From Tomitella fengzijianii (GTDB lineage: Bacteria > Actinomycetota > Actinomycetes > Mycobacteriales > Mycobacteriaceae): a stretch of DNA of 64,000 nt. Made by a program: the position numbers and the translations under genes. Below, piece by piece: positions 44,556-53,546 of this stretch. The notes below the pieces were generated by a model. That model saw only the letters and a program-made list of their open reading frames with translations. It was not told the origin of the DNA and searched no databases. The stretch spans positions 148,679 to 212,678 of the forward strand of contig NZ_CP041765.1 of assembly GCF_007559025.1 (NCBI RefSeq), in the 5' to 3' direction. Every line of letters begins with the position of its first letter. Within the stretch, counting starts at the first letter, position 1.

Positions 44556-45029
44556 GTGACCGGGATCGCGGGTGCACGCCCGGAGCAGGCGGCCGGCGTC
44601 GGCGGGCGGCGTGCCGGTGCAGGCGCGCTGCGCCGCCTGGCCGCACCGCTGGCCGTGGCCGTGGGGGCCGCCGCCGCGGGAGCGTTCATCCACGCGGCAG
44701 ACCCGACCACCCCGGGCGGCGTCATCCCGGAGTGCCCCAGCAAGCACTTCCTGGGAGTGATCTGCCCGGGGTGCGGGAGCATGCGGATGATCTACTCGCT
44801 GCTGCACCTGGATTTCGGGGCGGCGCTCCGGTTCAATGCGGTCGGTTTGCTCGTGCTCGTCGCCCTGATCGGCGCTTTCGCGCGGTGGACGTGGCGGCGG
44901 GCCCGGGGCGACGGCGCCGGCACGATGCGGCTCGGCGGCCGCGCGGCGTGGTGCATCGCGGCGGTGGTGGTCGCCTGGCTGGTGGTGCGCAACATCCCCG
45001 TCGCGCCGTTCACAGCGCTTCGGGTGTGA
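44556..45029 (+). CDS. DUF2752-family membrane protein
   Basis: The 157-residue protein has the DUF2752 signature 'PECPSKHFLGVICPGCGSMRMIYSLLHLDFGAALRFNAVGLLVLVAL' (the CPxxxxxGxxCPGCGxxR core). Hydrophobic segments lie near 30-50, 92-108 and 132-145. The paired cysteines suggest metal or disulfide chemistry at the membrane; function is unknown. GTG at 44556 is the likely start. It ends 63 bases before the arabinosyltransferase gene on the same strand, so co-expression is possible. Confidence 0.82.
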   Translation: MTGIAGARPEQAAGVGGRRAGAGALRRLAAPLAVAVGAAAAGAFIHAADPTTPGGVIPECPSKHFLGVICPGCGSMRMIYSLLHLDFGAALRFNAVGLLVLVALIGAFARWTWRRARGDGAGTMRLGGRAAWCIAAVVVAWLVVRNIPVAPFTALRV

Positions 45030-45092
45030 GAAGCAGCGACATTCGCGCGGCCACCGGCCGGTCCCGTCGGCCTCTCTGGGTAGGTTTGCACC

Positions 45093-48000
45093 GTGCCGAC
45101 CACCGATTCAGGAGCAGCAGCGCAGCCTGCGCCGTCTCCCCGGCATCCCGGCCGCCCTGAGGTGGTCGCGCGTGTCATCGCGGTGGTGGCCGGCCTGGCC
45201 GGCCTGCTGCTGGCGCTGGCGGTCCCGTTCCTGCCGGTCACGCAGTCCACTGCGCACCTGTCGTGGCCGCAGGGGGACGCTGTCGCGCCGGTGACGGCGC
45301 CGCTGGTCACGTACGCGCCCACAGATCTGCGCGTCACCGTGCCGTGCTCGACGGTGACGGAGCTGGCGGCGCAGCCGTCGGACGCGCCGGGCGGGGGGCG
45401 CACCGTGCTGTCGACCGCCCCCGTCGGCACCACCGGCGCCACACAACGCGCCCTCGTCATCGCCACCGGGTACGGCGAGGTCACGGTCCGGTCCGCGGGG
45501 GAGATCCTCGCGCGCGCGCCGCTGGCGTCGCTCGCAGGCGGCGGCTGCGACGCCATCACGGTGACGTCCACCGCCGCTGAGACCGCGGTGACGTTCGCCG
45601 GACCGGGCGGCGCCGCGGAGACCACGACGGTGACCGACCACGATGCGCGCCCGCAGGTGGTGGGCGTGTTCACCGACCTCGCCGGCCCGGCCCCGGAAGG
45701 CCTGTCGGTGGAAGCGACGGTGGACACGCGCTACATGGTCTCGCCGACTCTCCTCAAGTGGTTCGCGATGGGCCTGGCGGTGGCGCTCACCGCGGTGTCG
45801 CTGTCGGCGCTCGCCCGCCTGGATTCGGTCGCCCGGGGCGGCGTGCTGGCGCGGTGGCGCGGGATGCGCGGTCCTCCCGGGCGGCGTCGGCCATGGCAGC
45901 TGCTCCCGCAACGATGGCGCCGCATCTCCGCGGTGGACGTCACCGTGGTCGTGGTGCTGCTGGTCTGGCACATCATCGGCGCCAACACCTCGGACGACGG
46001 CTACGAGCTGGCGATGGCCCGCGCCGCGGAGAACGCCGGCTACATGCCGAACTACTTCCGCTGGTTCGGGGCGCCGGAGGCGCCGTTCGGCTACCCGTAC
46101 TACGTCTTCACCCTGCTCGACCAGATCAGCCCGGCTTCGGTGGTGCTGCGCCTGCCCGCGCTGGTGGCGGCGCTGGTGTCCTGGCTGCTCATCTCGCGCG
46201 AGCTCATCCCGCGGTTCGGCCGCGCCGCCCGCCACGACAAGGCGGCGCTGTGGACGGCGGCGCTGGTGCTGCTCGCGTTCTGGCTTCCCTACAACAACGG
46301 CCTGCGCCCCGAGCCGTACATCGCCGCGGGCATCCTCATCACCTGGGTGTGCGTGGAGCGCGCCGTGGCCACCGGCAGGCTGATGCCCGCGGGGCTCGGC
46401 CTGGCGGTGGGAGTGCTGACGCTCACGGGCGGGCCGACGGGCACGATCTGCGCGGCCCCGTTCCTGGCGGCCGGACGGCCCCTGGTGCGGCTCATCCGGA
46501 GCAGGGGGAGACGGTTCGGCTACGCGCCGACGCTGGCGCCGCTCGTCGCCGCGTCGTCGGTGGTGCTGGTGGTGGCGTTCAGCCGGGCCAGCGCGGGCCC
46601 GCTGCTGCAGGCCACCCGCATGAAACCCGTCGTGGGCCCCTCCGAGCCCTGGTATCTGGAGTACCAGCGGTACATCCACCTGCTGGTCCAGGGCGGACCC
46701 GACGGCTCCATCGCACGGCGGTTCGCAGTGCTGGTGATGCTGCTGTGCCTGGTGGTCTGCGCGATCCTGCTGGTGCGGCGCCGCGCCGGGCTGGTGGGCA
46801 GTGCGGGGAAGGGCGCGCAGGCCGGTGGTGCGCCGCGGGGGCGCATCGTGGGTCTCGCGGCCGGGCCGGCGCTGCGTGCGGTGCTCGTCGTGGCGCTGGG
46901 CATAGCGTTGATGACCCTCAACCCCACCAAGTGGACGCACCACTTCGGCGTGTTCGCGGGGGTCGCCGCGGTGCTGGCCGCGCTCACGGTGGTGGCGCTG
47001 CGGGGTGCGCTGCGCGAATCGGGCCGGCCGCGCAGCCGCGCGCGCACGCTGTTCTCGGCGGGCGTCCTGCTGATCCTGGCCGTCACCTTCACCTCCACCA
47101 ACAGCTGGTGGTACGTATCGGACTACGGGGTGCCCAACGGGCTGTGGGTGACAATCGCGGGATGGGTGCTCGCGCTCGTGTGCTTCATCAACGCCGTCGT
47201 GCGGCTGGTGCGGGTGTGGCGGTGGCGCGACGGCCGCACCCCCGACGACGCGTCCGCTCAGGAGCCGCGCGCCGGGCGCATGCGCCGCATCGTGGCCGCC
47301 GGCCTGCCCCACCGCGCCCGTGAGCGGCTGGAAGCGTTGCCGTCGTTCGCCCCGCTGCCCATCGCGGCCGCGGGCGTCGTCGCCTTCACCCTGGTGTCGT
47401 TCGTGGTGGCGATCGTCGCGCAGTACCCGTCGTACTCGGTGGGGCTGGGCAACCTGCGCGCGCTGGCCGGCAAGCCCTGCAACCTGTCGGAATCGGTCCT
47501 GGTGGAGCGCGACCCGAACGCCGACATGCTGGCGCCGGCCGGCCCCGTGGACCACCCGCTGGGCGCGGTGGAACTCAGCGGATTCTCCCCCAACGGGATC
47601 CCCGCGGACGTGAGCTACCGGCACGACAACCTCAACGGGCTCGTCGGCCACGCCAAGGTCGCGCCCGACGTCAACCCGCCGGGCACGGGTGGCGGAGTGC
47701 TCGACGCGGCCGGCGTCAACGGCTCGCTGGCGGCCCTGCCGTTCGGACTGGACCCGGCCACCACGCCGGTGCTCGGCAGCTACGACCCGGGCGACCCCGA
47801 GGCGGTCGCCGACGCCACCTCCGCCTGGTACGCCCTGCCACCGCGCAGTGACGACCGGCCGGTCCTCGCGTTGGCGGCCGCCGGCGAGGTCAAACGTGAG
47901 AACCTGTGGGTGGAGTTCGGGCGGCGCGTCGACGGCGGTGCGGGCGGAGCCGACGCGGCCGGGGGATACGAGGTGCTCGGCGAGCACGAGCTGTACGACA

Positions 48001-48536
48001 TCGGTCCGGCGCCGTCGTGGCGCGACATGCGCCTGCCGATCTCGGAGATCCCCGACGACGCCGACGTGGTGCGCATCGTCGCCCACGACGACGAGGAGGA
48101 CGAGGACGACTGGATCGCCTTCACCCCGCCGCGCGTGCCGCGCCTGACCACGATGCAGCAGCTGCTGGGTTCCGAGCAGCCGGTGTTCATGGACTGGCCG
48201 GTGCCGCTGATCACCACGTGCCAGCACCTGCCCGACTACCTCGACGGCGTGGCCGAGGTGCCGGGGTACCGGATCCGCGCGGAGAGCGGACTGGCGGTGG
48301 TGGCCACCAACTGGCAGGGCGCGCAGGGCGGCGGCCCGCTGGGGCGCATCCGGCTGCTGCAGCGCGGCGTGACCGTGCCGACCTACCTGGACGAGGACTG
48401 GAAGCAGCAGTGGGGCGACCTGGTCCGCTACGACCCGCGCGTGCCGGACGCGGCCCCCGCGGAGCTCGACACCGGCACCGCCACGCGGTCCGGCATGTGG
48501 ACGCCGGGGCCCATCAAGGCGCTGTGGACGGAGTAG
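45093..48536 (+). CDS. Membrane arabinosyltransferase, EmbA/EmbB/EmbC family
   Basis: This 1147-residue GT-C enzyme adds arabinofuranose from decaprenyl-phosphoarabinose to arabinogalactan or lipoarabinomannan. The N-terminal helix (about 25-45) is followed by a periplasmic domain. The catalytic 'GANTSDDGYELAMARAAENAGYMPNYFRWFGAPEAPFG' contains Asp301/Asp302. Many helices follow, including 'TLNPTKWTHHFGVFAGVAA', then a C-terminal carbohydrate-binding region after about residue 800 ending 'WTPGPIKALWTE'. Only one emb gene is here, where mycobacteria have embCAB in tandem. The GTG start follows a short gap after DUF2752. Which Emb activity it has cannot be resolved. Confidence 0.95.
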   Translation: MPTTDSGAAAQPAPSPRHPGRPEVVARVIAVVAGLAGLLLALAVPFLPVTQSTAHLSWPQGDAVAPVTAPLVTYAPTDLRVTVPCSTVTELAAQPSDAPGGGRTVLSTAPVGTTGATQRALVIATGYGEVTVRSAGEILARAPLASLAGGGCDAITVTSTAAETAVTFAGPGGAAETTTVTDHDARPQVVGVFTDLAGPAPEGLSVEATVDTRYMVSPTLLKWFAMGLAVALTAVSLSALARLDSVARGGVLARWRGMRGPPGRRRPWQLLPQRWRRISAVDVTVVVVLLVWHIIGANTSDDGYELAMARAAENAGYMPNYFRWFGAPEAPFGYPYYVFTLLDQISPASVVLRLPALVAALVSWLLISRELIPRFGRAARHDKAALWTAALVLLAFWLPYNNGLRPEPYIAAGILITWVCVERAVATGRLMPAGLGLAVGVLTLTGGPTGTICAAPFLAAGRPLVRLIRSRGRRFGYAPTLAPLVAASSVVLVVAFSRASAGPLLQATRMKPVVGPSEPWYLEYQRYIHLLVQGGPDGSIARRFAVLVMLLCLVVCAILLVRRRAGLVGSAGKGAQAGGAPRGRIVGLAAGPALRAVLVVALGIALMTLNPTKWTHHFGVFAGVAAVLAALTVVALRGALRESGRPRSRARTLFSAGVLLILAVTFTSTNSWWYVSDYGVPNGLWVTIAGWVLALVCFINAVVRLVRVWRWRDGRTPDDASAQEPRAGRMRRIVAAGLPHRARERLEALPSFAPLPIAAAGVVAFTLVSFVVAIVAQYPSYSVGLGNLRALAGKPCNLSESVLVERDPNADMLAPAGPVDHPLGAVELSGFSPNGIPADVSYRHDNLNGLVGHAKVAPDVNPPGTGGGVLDAAGVNGSLAALPFGLDPATTPVLGSYDPGDPEAVADATSAWYALPPRSDDRPVLALAAAGEVKRENLWVEFGRRVDGGAGGADAAGGYEVLGEHELYDIGPAPSWRDMRLPISEIPDDADVVRIVAHDDEEDEDDWIAFTPPRVPRLTTMQQLLGSEQPVFMDWPVPLITTCQHLPDYLDGVAEVPGYRIRAESGLAVVATNWQGAQGGGPLGRIRLLQRGVTVPTYLDEDWKQQWGDLVRYDPRVPDAAPAELDTGTATRSGMWTPGPIKALWTE

Positions 48537-48656
48537 CGCCTGAGACGGGCGTCCGCGTAGCCGACGGCGCGTTCGGCCTGCAAGGTCCGCGTTCCTTCGG
48601 CACACTGGGTTCCGGCGCCACGGCGTCGTGAAGGTTTCCGACGAAAGGACACTCAG

Positions 48657-48878
48657 TTGTCAGTATCGATGGACCTCGGAAAAGCACTCGACAAGGCCTA
48701 TGAGGACAAGACGCTCGACGAGGTGCTCAAGGCGCCGCCGTCAGCGCTGGCAGGACTCACGGAGAAGCACGACGCGATCCTTGCCGATCTGGGCATCAAG
48801 ACCGTCAAGGACATGGGCACCAACAAGTACTTCGCGCTGGCGGGCGCGCTCGCGAATGCGGGTGAGCGACAGGGCTAG
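48657..48878 (+). CDS. Small conserved-looking helical protein, 73 residues
   Basis: A TTG at 48657 is preceded by GAAAGGA with seven bases spacing; the next ATG (48669) would be too far from it. The protein 'MDLGKALDKAYEDKTLDEVLKAPPSALAGLTE...ILADLGIKTVKDMGTNKYF' is helical, with a helix-hairpin-helix-like second half ('DLGIKTVKDMGTNKY'). It is free of cysteine and soluble. Function is unknown. It is followed by a clear terminator and convergent with selD. Confidence 0.75.
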   Translation: MSVSMDLGKALDKAYEDKTLDEVLKAPPSALAGLTEKHDAILADLGIKTVKDMGTNKYFALAGALANAGERQG

Positions 48879-48915
48879 ACAGCCGCTGCCCCGCCTCGGT
48901 GCGGGCAAGCGCGGG

Positions 48916-48944
48916 GAGGGCCGGGGCCTGGAGTCCCGGCCCTC
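48916..48944. terminator. 10-bp stem terminator between small protein and selD
   Basis: GAGGGCCGGG (48916-48925) pairs perfectly with CCCGGCCCTC (48935-48944) across a 9-base loop, followed by TTCC. It lies between convergent stops at 48878 and 48980 and can serve both directions. Confidence 0.75.
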
Positions 48945-48979
48945 TTCCGTTGCCGCGGCCCGGAATCGCGGCCCCACCG

Positions 48980-50011
48980 TCATCGCACGGTGATGATCGA
49001 CCCGTCGTGCGGGTCGGCCGCCACCAGTTCGCCGATCACCGGCGCTCCCGGCACCTCGCCGGCCACCAGCAGCCCGCCGGAGGTCTGCGCGTCGGCGAGC
49101 AGGAGCAGCTCGTCCTCGCCCGCCGCGGAGCGCAGGTGCGGGCGCACCCAGTCCAGGTTGCGCCGGGTGCCGCCGCTGACGTAGCCGTCGCGCAGCGCTT
49201 GCCGGGCGCCGTCGAGGTAGGGGACGGCGGCGGCGTCGATCACCGCGGACACGCCGCTGGCCCGCGCCATCTTGAACAGGTGCCCCAGCAGCCCGAACCC
49301 GGTGACGTCGGTGGCGCATGTGATGCCGGCGGCGAGCGCGTCCCGGGCTGCGCCGGCGTTGAGCCGGGTCATCGCGTCGACGGCCTGCGGGATGGGTGTG
49401 CCGGTGTTCTTGTGCAGGCAGTTCAGCATCCCGATGCCCAGGGGCTTGGTCAGGCTCAGCGGGATCCCCGCGCGGCCGGCGTCGTTGCGCATCAGCCGGG
49501 CGGGGTCGGCGGTGCCGGTGACGGCCATGCCGAACTTGGGTTCCGGGTCGTCGACGCTGTGCCCGCCGGCCACGTGGCATCCGGCCGCGCCGGCCACGTC
49601 GCGGCCCCCGCGCAGCACCTCCGCGGCCGTCTCATAGGGCAGCGCCCCTGTGGGCCAGCACAGCAGGTTCACCGCCACCAGCGGCGTGCCGCCCATGGCG
49701 TAGACGTCGGAGAGCGCGTTGGCGGCGGCGATGCGGCCCCAGTCGTACGGGTCGTCGACGACGGGGGTGAAGAAGTCCGCCGTGGATACGATGGCGATGT
49801 CGTCGCGGATACGCACGGCCGCAGCGTCATCCCCGTCGTCGAGGCCCACCATGAGCTCGCCCGCCGGGTCGGCGACCGGCGCGCCGACGAGGCCGGCGAC
49901 GACGTCCTCCAGCGCCCCGGGCGGGATCTTGCAGGCGCAGCCGCCGCCGTGCCCGAACGAGGTGAGGCGCGCAGCCGGGACGGTGCGGGGGTGTGCGGCC
50001 GGTGTCGTCAT
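48980..50011 (-). CDS. selD: Selenide, water dikinase
   Basis: This 343-residue enzyme makes selenophosphate from selenide and ATP, the selenium donor for SelA. The active-site segment 'GHGGGCACKIPPGAL' carries Cys25, Cys27 and Lys28, so it is the cysteine form and itself needs no selenocysteine. Further conserved parts are 'VSTADFFTPVVDDPYDWGRIAAANALSDVYAMGGTPLVAVN', 'AGGHSVDDPEPKFGMAVTG' and 'DVTGFGLLGHL'. ATG at 50011 is chosen; ATG at 50023 would add four residues. It is divergent from tRNA-Sec and selA-selB. Confidence 0.96.
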   Translation of the reverse strand: MTTPAAHPRTVPAARLTSFGHGGGCACKIPPGALEDVVAGLVGAPVADPAGELMVGLDDGDDAAAVRIRDDIAIVSTADFFTPVVDDPYDWGRIAAANALSDVYAMGGTPLVAVNLLCWPTGALPYETAAEVLRGGRDVAGAAGCHVAGGHSVDDPEPKFGMAVTGTADPARLMRNDAGRAGIPLSLTKPLGIGMLNCLHKNTGTPIPQAVDAMTRLNAGAARDALAAGITCATDVTGFGLLGHLFKMARASGVSAVIDAAAVPYLDGARQALRDGYVSGGTRRNLDWVRPHLRSAAGEDELLLLADAQTSGGLLVAGEVPGAPVIGELVAADPHDGSIITVR

Positions 50012-50085
50012 GGCACCGACCATATGCCGACCCCGGCCCGGCCGTCGGCTTGACGAACGGAACCGGCGCGGGGCTTACTTGTGGC

Positions 50086-50181
50086 GGAGGCGTCAGGGCT
50101 CCTGGTGGACCCCGCGGTCTTCAAAACCGACGTGGCCGGGCATCCCGGTCAGGCGGGTTCGATTCCCGTCCGCCTCCGCCA
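50086..50181 (+). tRNA. selC: Selenocysteine tRNA (anticodon UCA, CCA encoded)
   Basis: The 96-nt RNA has anticodon UCA (50121-50123) in loop CUUCAAA. The D arm is GGG(C)UCC-UGGU-GGACCC: six pairs with a bulged C and a 4-base loop. A long variable arm has seven pairs and a CAU loop (50134-50150), the T loop is UUCGAUU, the discriminator is G, and CCA lies at 50179-50181. Acceptor plus T stems give 13 stacked pairs as in bacterial tRNA-Sec. The eighth acceptor position is U50093 opposite C50170 and cannot pair, whereas G50152 can pair with C50170, so it is best drawn as 7+6. It is read just before selA. Confidence 0.95.
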
Positions 50182-50207
50182 CAGCCACCGGTGCGTGCAG
50201 AGAGGCG

Positions 50208-51548
50208 GTGCCCGCCATAGCAGCCCAGACCGGCGAGGGCGGCGCCGCCGACCCGCGCCGCCGCGTCCCGTCCACCGATGCGCTGTTGCGCGACGAGCGC
50301 ATGCGGCCCGCGGTCGACGTGCTCGGCGCGCCGTATGTGAAGGCCTGGCTCAAGGGTGCGCAGGACGCGGTGCGCGCGGGCGACCTCGCCCCGGAGGACG
50401 TCGTCCAGACGGTGCTCGCACAGCTGCCCGCCGCGCCGATCACCGCCGTGCGCGTCCTCAACGCCACCGGGGTCCTGCTGCACACCAACCTGGGCCGCGC
50501 GCCCCTGTCGGAGGCGGCGGTGCGCGCGGTGGGGATCGTCGCAGGTGCCACCGATGTGGAGCTCGACCTGGCCACCGGCCGCCGGGGCGCGCGCGGGCGC
50601 GGCGCGCTCGAGATCCTGCGGGCCGCCGTGCCGGACGCCGAGGACGCGTACCTGGTCAACAATGGCGCCGCCGCGCTGGCACTCGCCGCCACCGCCCTCA
50701 CCCCGGCGCACTCGCGGGTGCCCGGGTCGATCGTCATCGCGCGCGGCGAGATGGTCGAGATCGGCGACGGCTTCCGGCTGCCCGACCTGCTCGAATCGAC
50801 CGGCGCGACGCTGCGCGAGGTGGGCACCACCAACAGGGTGACCGCCGACGATTACGCCGAGGCCGTCGACGACACGACGGCCTTCATCCTCAAGGTGCAC
50901 CCGTCGAACTTCGTCATCAGCGGGTTCACGGCCGGCGCCGGGGTGCACGAGCTGCGGGGGCTGGGCGTGCCCGTGGTGGCCGACATCGGCTCCGGGCTGC
51001 TCGTGCCGCACCCGGCGCTGCCCGACGAGCCGAGCGCCGGCGGAATGCTGCGGGCCGGTGCCGACCTGGTGACCGCCAGCGGCGACAAGCTGCTCGGCGG
51101 CCCGCAGGCGGGCGTGGTGGTGGGCCGCGCCGACCTGATCCACGCGATGCGACGCCACCCCCTGGCGCGGGCGCTGCGCGTGGACAAGCTCACGCTCGCG
51201 GCGTTCGAGGCCACCGTCGGCGGGCCCCGCACCCCCACCATGGCGGCGCTGGAGGCCGACCCGCGTGCGCTGAGGGCACGCGCCGATCAGCTCGCGGAAG
51301 CCCTGCGCGGCGACGGTATCGACGCGGAGGCTGTCGACTCGCGCGCCACGGTCGGCGGCGGCGGCGCGCCGGGGGTGGAACTGCCCAGTGCCGCCGTGTC
51401 GCTGCCCACCGGGCTTGCCGCGCCGCTGCGCGCCGTGCGGCCCGCGGTGCTGGGTCGGGTGACGGAGGGGAGGCTTCTGCTGGACCTGCGCGCCGTGGCC
51501 GAGGCGGACGACGACCTGCTCGCGCAGCTGGTCCGGGCGGCGCGGTGA
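50208..51548 (+). CDS. selA: L-seryl-tRNA(Sec) selenium transferase
   Basis: This 446-residue PLP enzyme converts seryl-tRNA-Sec to selenocysteinyl-tRNA-Sec. Lys294 in 'TASGDKLLGGPQAGVVVG' is the PLP lysine (E. coli Lys295). 'VLNATGVLLHTNLGRAPLSEAA', 'VNNGAAALALAATAL' and 'LKVHPSNFVISGFT' are SelA signatures. GTG at 50208 was chosen because it is the first usable start after the tRNA (27 bases) and has AGAGAGG just upstream. Its stop overlaps the selB start (GTGA). Confidence 0.96.
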   Translation: MPAIAAQTGEGGAADPRRRVPSTDALLRDERMRPAVDVLGAPYVKAWLKGAQDAVRAGDLAPEDVVQTVLAQLPAAPITAVRVLNATGVLLHTNLGRAPLSEAAVRAVGIVAGATDVELDLATGRRGARGRGALEILRAAVPDAEDAYLVNNGAAALALAATALTPAHSRVPGSIVIARGEMVEIGDGFRLPDLLESTGATLREVGTTNRVTADDYAEAVDDTTAFILKVHPSNFVISGFTAGAGVHELRGLGVPVVADIGSGLLVPHPALPDEPSAGGMLRAGADLVTASGDKLLGGPQAGVVVGRADLIHAMRRHPLARALRVDKLTLAAFEATVGGPRTPTMAALEADPRALRARADQLAEALRGDGIDAEAVDSRATVGGGGAPGVELPSAAVSLPTGLAAPLRAVRPAVLGRVTEGRLLLDLRAVAEADDDLLAQLVRAAR

Positions 51549-53386
51549 CGCAAAGAAAGACGACGGCGGGAGCGGCGCCCGCCGTCGTCCTCGCCACCGC
51601 CGGCCACGTCGACCACGGCAAGTCCACCCTGGTGCGCGCGCTCACCGGCACGGAGCCGGACCGCTGGGACGAGGAACGCCGCCGCGGGCTCACCATCGAC
51701 CTGGGCTTCGCGTCGATGACGTTGGACGACGAAATGACGGTCGCATTCGTGGACGTGCCGGGGCACCGGCGCTTCGTCGCCAACATGCTCGCCGGGGTGG
51801 GCCCGGTGCCGGCCGCGCTGTTCGTGGTGGCCGCCGACGACGGGTGGATGCCGCAATCCCAGGAGCACCTGGAGGCGCTCGCCGCGCTGGGGGTGCGCCG
51901 GGGAATTCTGGTGATCACGCGCTGCGACCTGATGGAGCCGGACCTCGCCCTGGCCGAGGCGCGCGACGCGCTCGCGGGCACGGGGCTCGCCGACATCCCC
52001 GCGGTACCGGTGTCCGCGGCGACCGGCGCGGGGATGGACGCGCTGCGTGCTGCGCTGGCGGAACTGGCGCGCGGGCTTCCCCGGCCCGACCCGGGCGGGG
52101 ACGTGCGCCTGTGGGTGGACCGGGCCTTCACCATCAGCGGGGCGGGCACGGTGGTCACCGGCACGCTCGGCGACGGCGCCATCGAGATGGGCGACGCGCT
52201 GACCGTCGGCGCGGGCGGGCGGCGCGTGACAGTGCGCGGACTGCAGTCCCTGGGCCGCGACGTGCGGTCGGTGAAGGGCACGGTGCGCGTCGCCCTCAAC
52301 CTGCGGGGCGCGGCGGTGGACGCGGTGCCCCGGGGCACGGCGCTGCTCACTCCCGGTAGCTGGCGGGGTACGTCGGTCGTCGACGTGCGCCTGGACCCGG
52401 GCCCGGGGACGCCGAAGCCCGCCCGGCTGCCGGAGAGCATGACCGCGCACATCGGCTCCGCGTCGACCCCCGTGCGAGTGCGGGTGTTCGCCGACTCGCC
52501 CTACGCCCGCCTGACCCTCGGCGCCCCGCTGCCGCTGCGAGTGGGCGACCGGTTGATCCTGCGCGACCCGGGCACGCACCGCATCCCGGCCGGCGCCGCG
52601 GTGCTCGACCCGTCGCCGCCTCCGCTCGCCCGCCGGGGCGACGCGCGCCGCCGCGCCGAGGTCCTGGCGGACCTGCCGGCAGAGCCTGCCGTGGGATCCG
52701 AGCTGCGGCGCCGCGGTTGGGTGCGATCCGACGACCTGAGCGCGTGGGGCGTGCCGGTGCCCGACGGTGCGGGCCGCGGCGGCTGGTTGATCGACGACGC
52801 CGCGGCCGACGCGCTGGCGGCGCGGCTGGTGGAGTTCGTGCGCGCGGAGGACCGGCGCGACCCACTCGAACCCGGCGTGCCCGCGGAGGCGGCGCGACGG
52901 GAGCTGGGCCTGCCCGACGCGCACCTGATCGAGGCGGTGCTCGCGCGGCCCGGTGCGTCCGCACTGCGGAGCGCAGACGGGCGCATCACCCTGCCCGGCT
53001 CCGGGGGAGGCCTGCCGCCGGCGGTGCGGGCGGCGGCGGACGAGCTGCAGGATCGGCTGCGGCGGAATCCGTTCGCGGCGCCCACGGCCAGGGAGCTCGA
53101 CGAGCTGGGCCTCGGCCGGCGGGAACTGGCCGCCTGCGCCCGGGCGGATCTGCTGGTCGAGGTCGGGCCCGGGGTGTGGCTGGCTCCGGACGCCCCGGAG
53201 CTGGCCGCGGCGGCCCTGCGCGAGTTGCCCGCCCCGTTCACGCCCAGCCAGGCGCGCGGCCGCCTGGGGACGTCGCGCCGGGTGATGATGCCGCTGCTCG
53301 AGCTGCTGGCGCGGCGGGGGCTGACCCGCCGGGTGGGCGACGGCGGGCACGAGGTGGTCGGCGACGGCGGGCGCGCGGTGGTGTGA
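51545..53386 (+). CDS. selB: Selenocysteine-specific elongation factor
   Basis: The 613-residue GTPase delivers selenocysteinyl-tRNA to UGA codons marked by a SECIS hairpin. G1 is 'TAGHVDHGKSTLVRALTG', G3 'VDVPGHRRF' and G4 'ITRCDL' (NKxD variant). Two beta-barrel domains follow, and winged-helix repeats fill the C-terminal 200 residues ('RSDDLSAWGVPVPDG', 'LGTSRRVMMPLLELLARRGLTRRVGDG'), which bind the SECIS RNA. GTG overlaps the selA stop. A terminator-like hairpin lies after the stop. Confidence 0.96.
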   Translation: MTQRKTTAGAAPAVVLATAGHVDHGKSTLVRALTGTEPDRWDEERRRGLTIDLGFASMTLDDEMTVAFVDVPGHRRFVANMLAGVGPVPAALFVVAADDGWMPQSQEHLEALAALGVRRGILVITRCDLMEPDLALAEARDALAGTGLADIPAVPVSAATGAGMDALRAALAELARGLPRPDPGGDVRLWVDRAFTISGAGTVVTGTLGDGAIEMGDALTVGAGGRRVTVRGLQSLGRDVRSVKGTVRVALNLRGAAVDAVPRGTALLTPGSWRGTSVVDVRLDPGPGTPKPARLPESMTAHIGSASTPVRVRVFADSPYARLTLGAPLPLRVGDRLILRDPGTHRIPAGAAVLDPSPPPLARRGDARRRAEVLADLPAEPAVGSELRRRGWVRSDDLSAWGVPVPDGAGRGGWLIDDAAADALAARLVEFVRAEDRRDPLEPGVPAEAARRELGLPDAHLIEAVLARPGASALRSADGRITLPGSGGGLPPAVRAAADELQDRLRRNPFAAPTARELDELGLGRRELAACARADLLVEVGPGVWLAPDAPELAAAALRELPAPFTPSQARGRLGTSRRVMMPLLELLARRGLTRRVGDGGHEVVGDGGRAVV

Positions 53387-53403
53387 AGCCGCCGCGGGGC
53401 CGG

Positions 53404-53440
53404 TGAGCGCGTGCCTACGTAAGCCGTAGAGACGCGCTCA
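53404..53440 (+). terminator. Interrupted hairpin after selB
   Basis: TGAGCGCGT (53404-53412) pairs with ACGCGCTCA (53432-53440). Inside, CTACG (53415-53419) pairs with CGTAG (53425-53429), separated by a 2x2 internal mismatch, with a 5-base loop. It lies 17 bases after the selB stop and probably ends the selA-selB transcript before the protease gene. Confidence 0.6.
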
Positions 53441-53546
53441 TTCGCCACGGGAGCGAGCGGGTGCGCGGAACTACTGCGCCGCGACCCGTCATGGTGTTGA
53501 ATTCCATGGTGGTGTGAGGGCCTGGTGTCGGCGAGAGGACAGGTCA

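Noticed and set aside
45108..48605. Very long open frame antisense to the arabinosyltransferase (also 20695-24105, 16319-18550, 2103-3542 and others)
   Set aside because: The translations are Arg/His/Gly/Gln-rich low-complexity products with no domains. They mirror recognisable genes and arise from GC bias at third positions.
50093..50170. tRNA-Sec as a pseudogene because of the acceptor mismatch
   Set aside because: Thirteen stacked pairs, the anticodon, variable arm, discriminator and CCA are intact, and the gene sits with selA, selB, selD and a Sec-containing fdhA.
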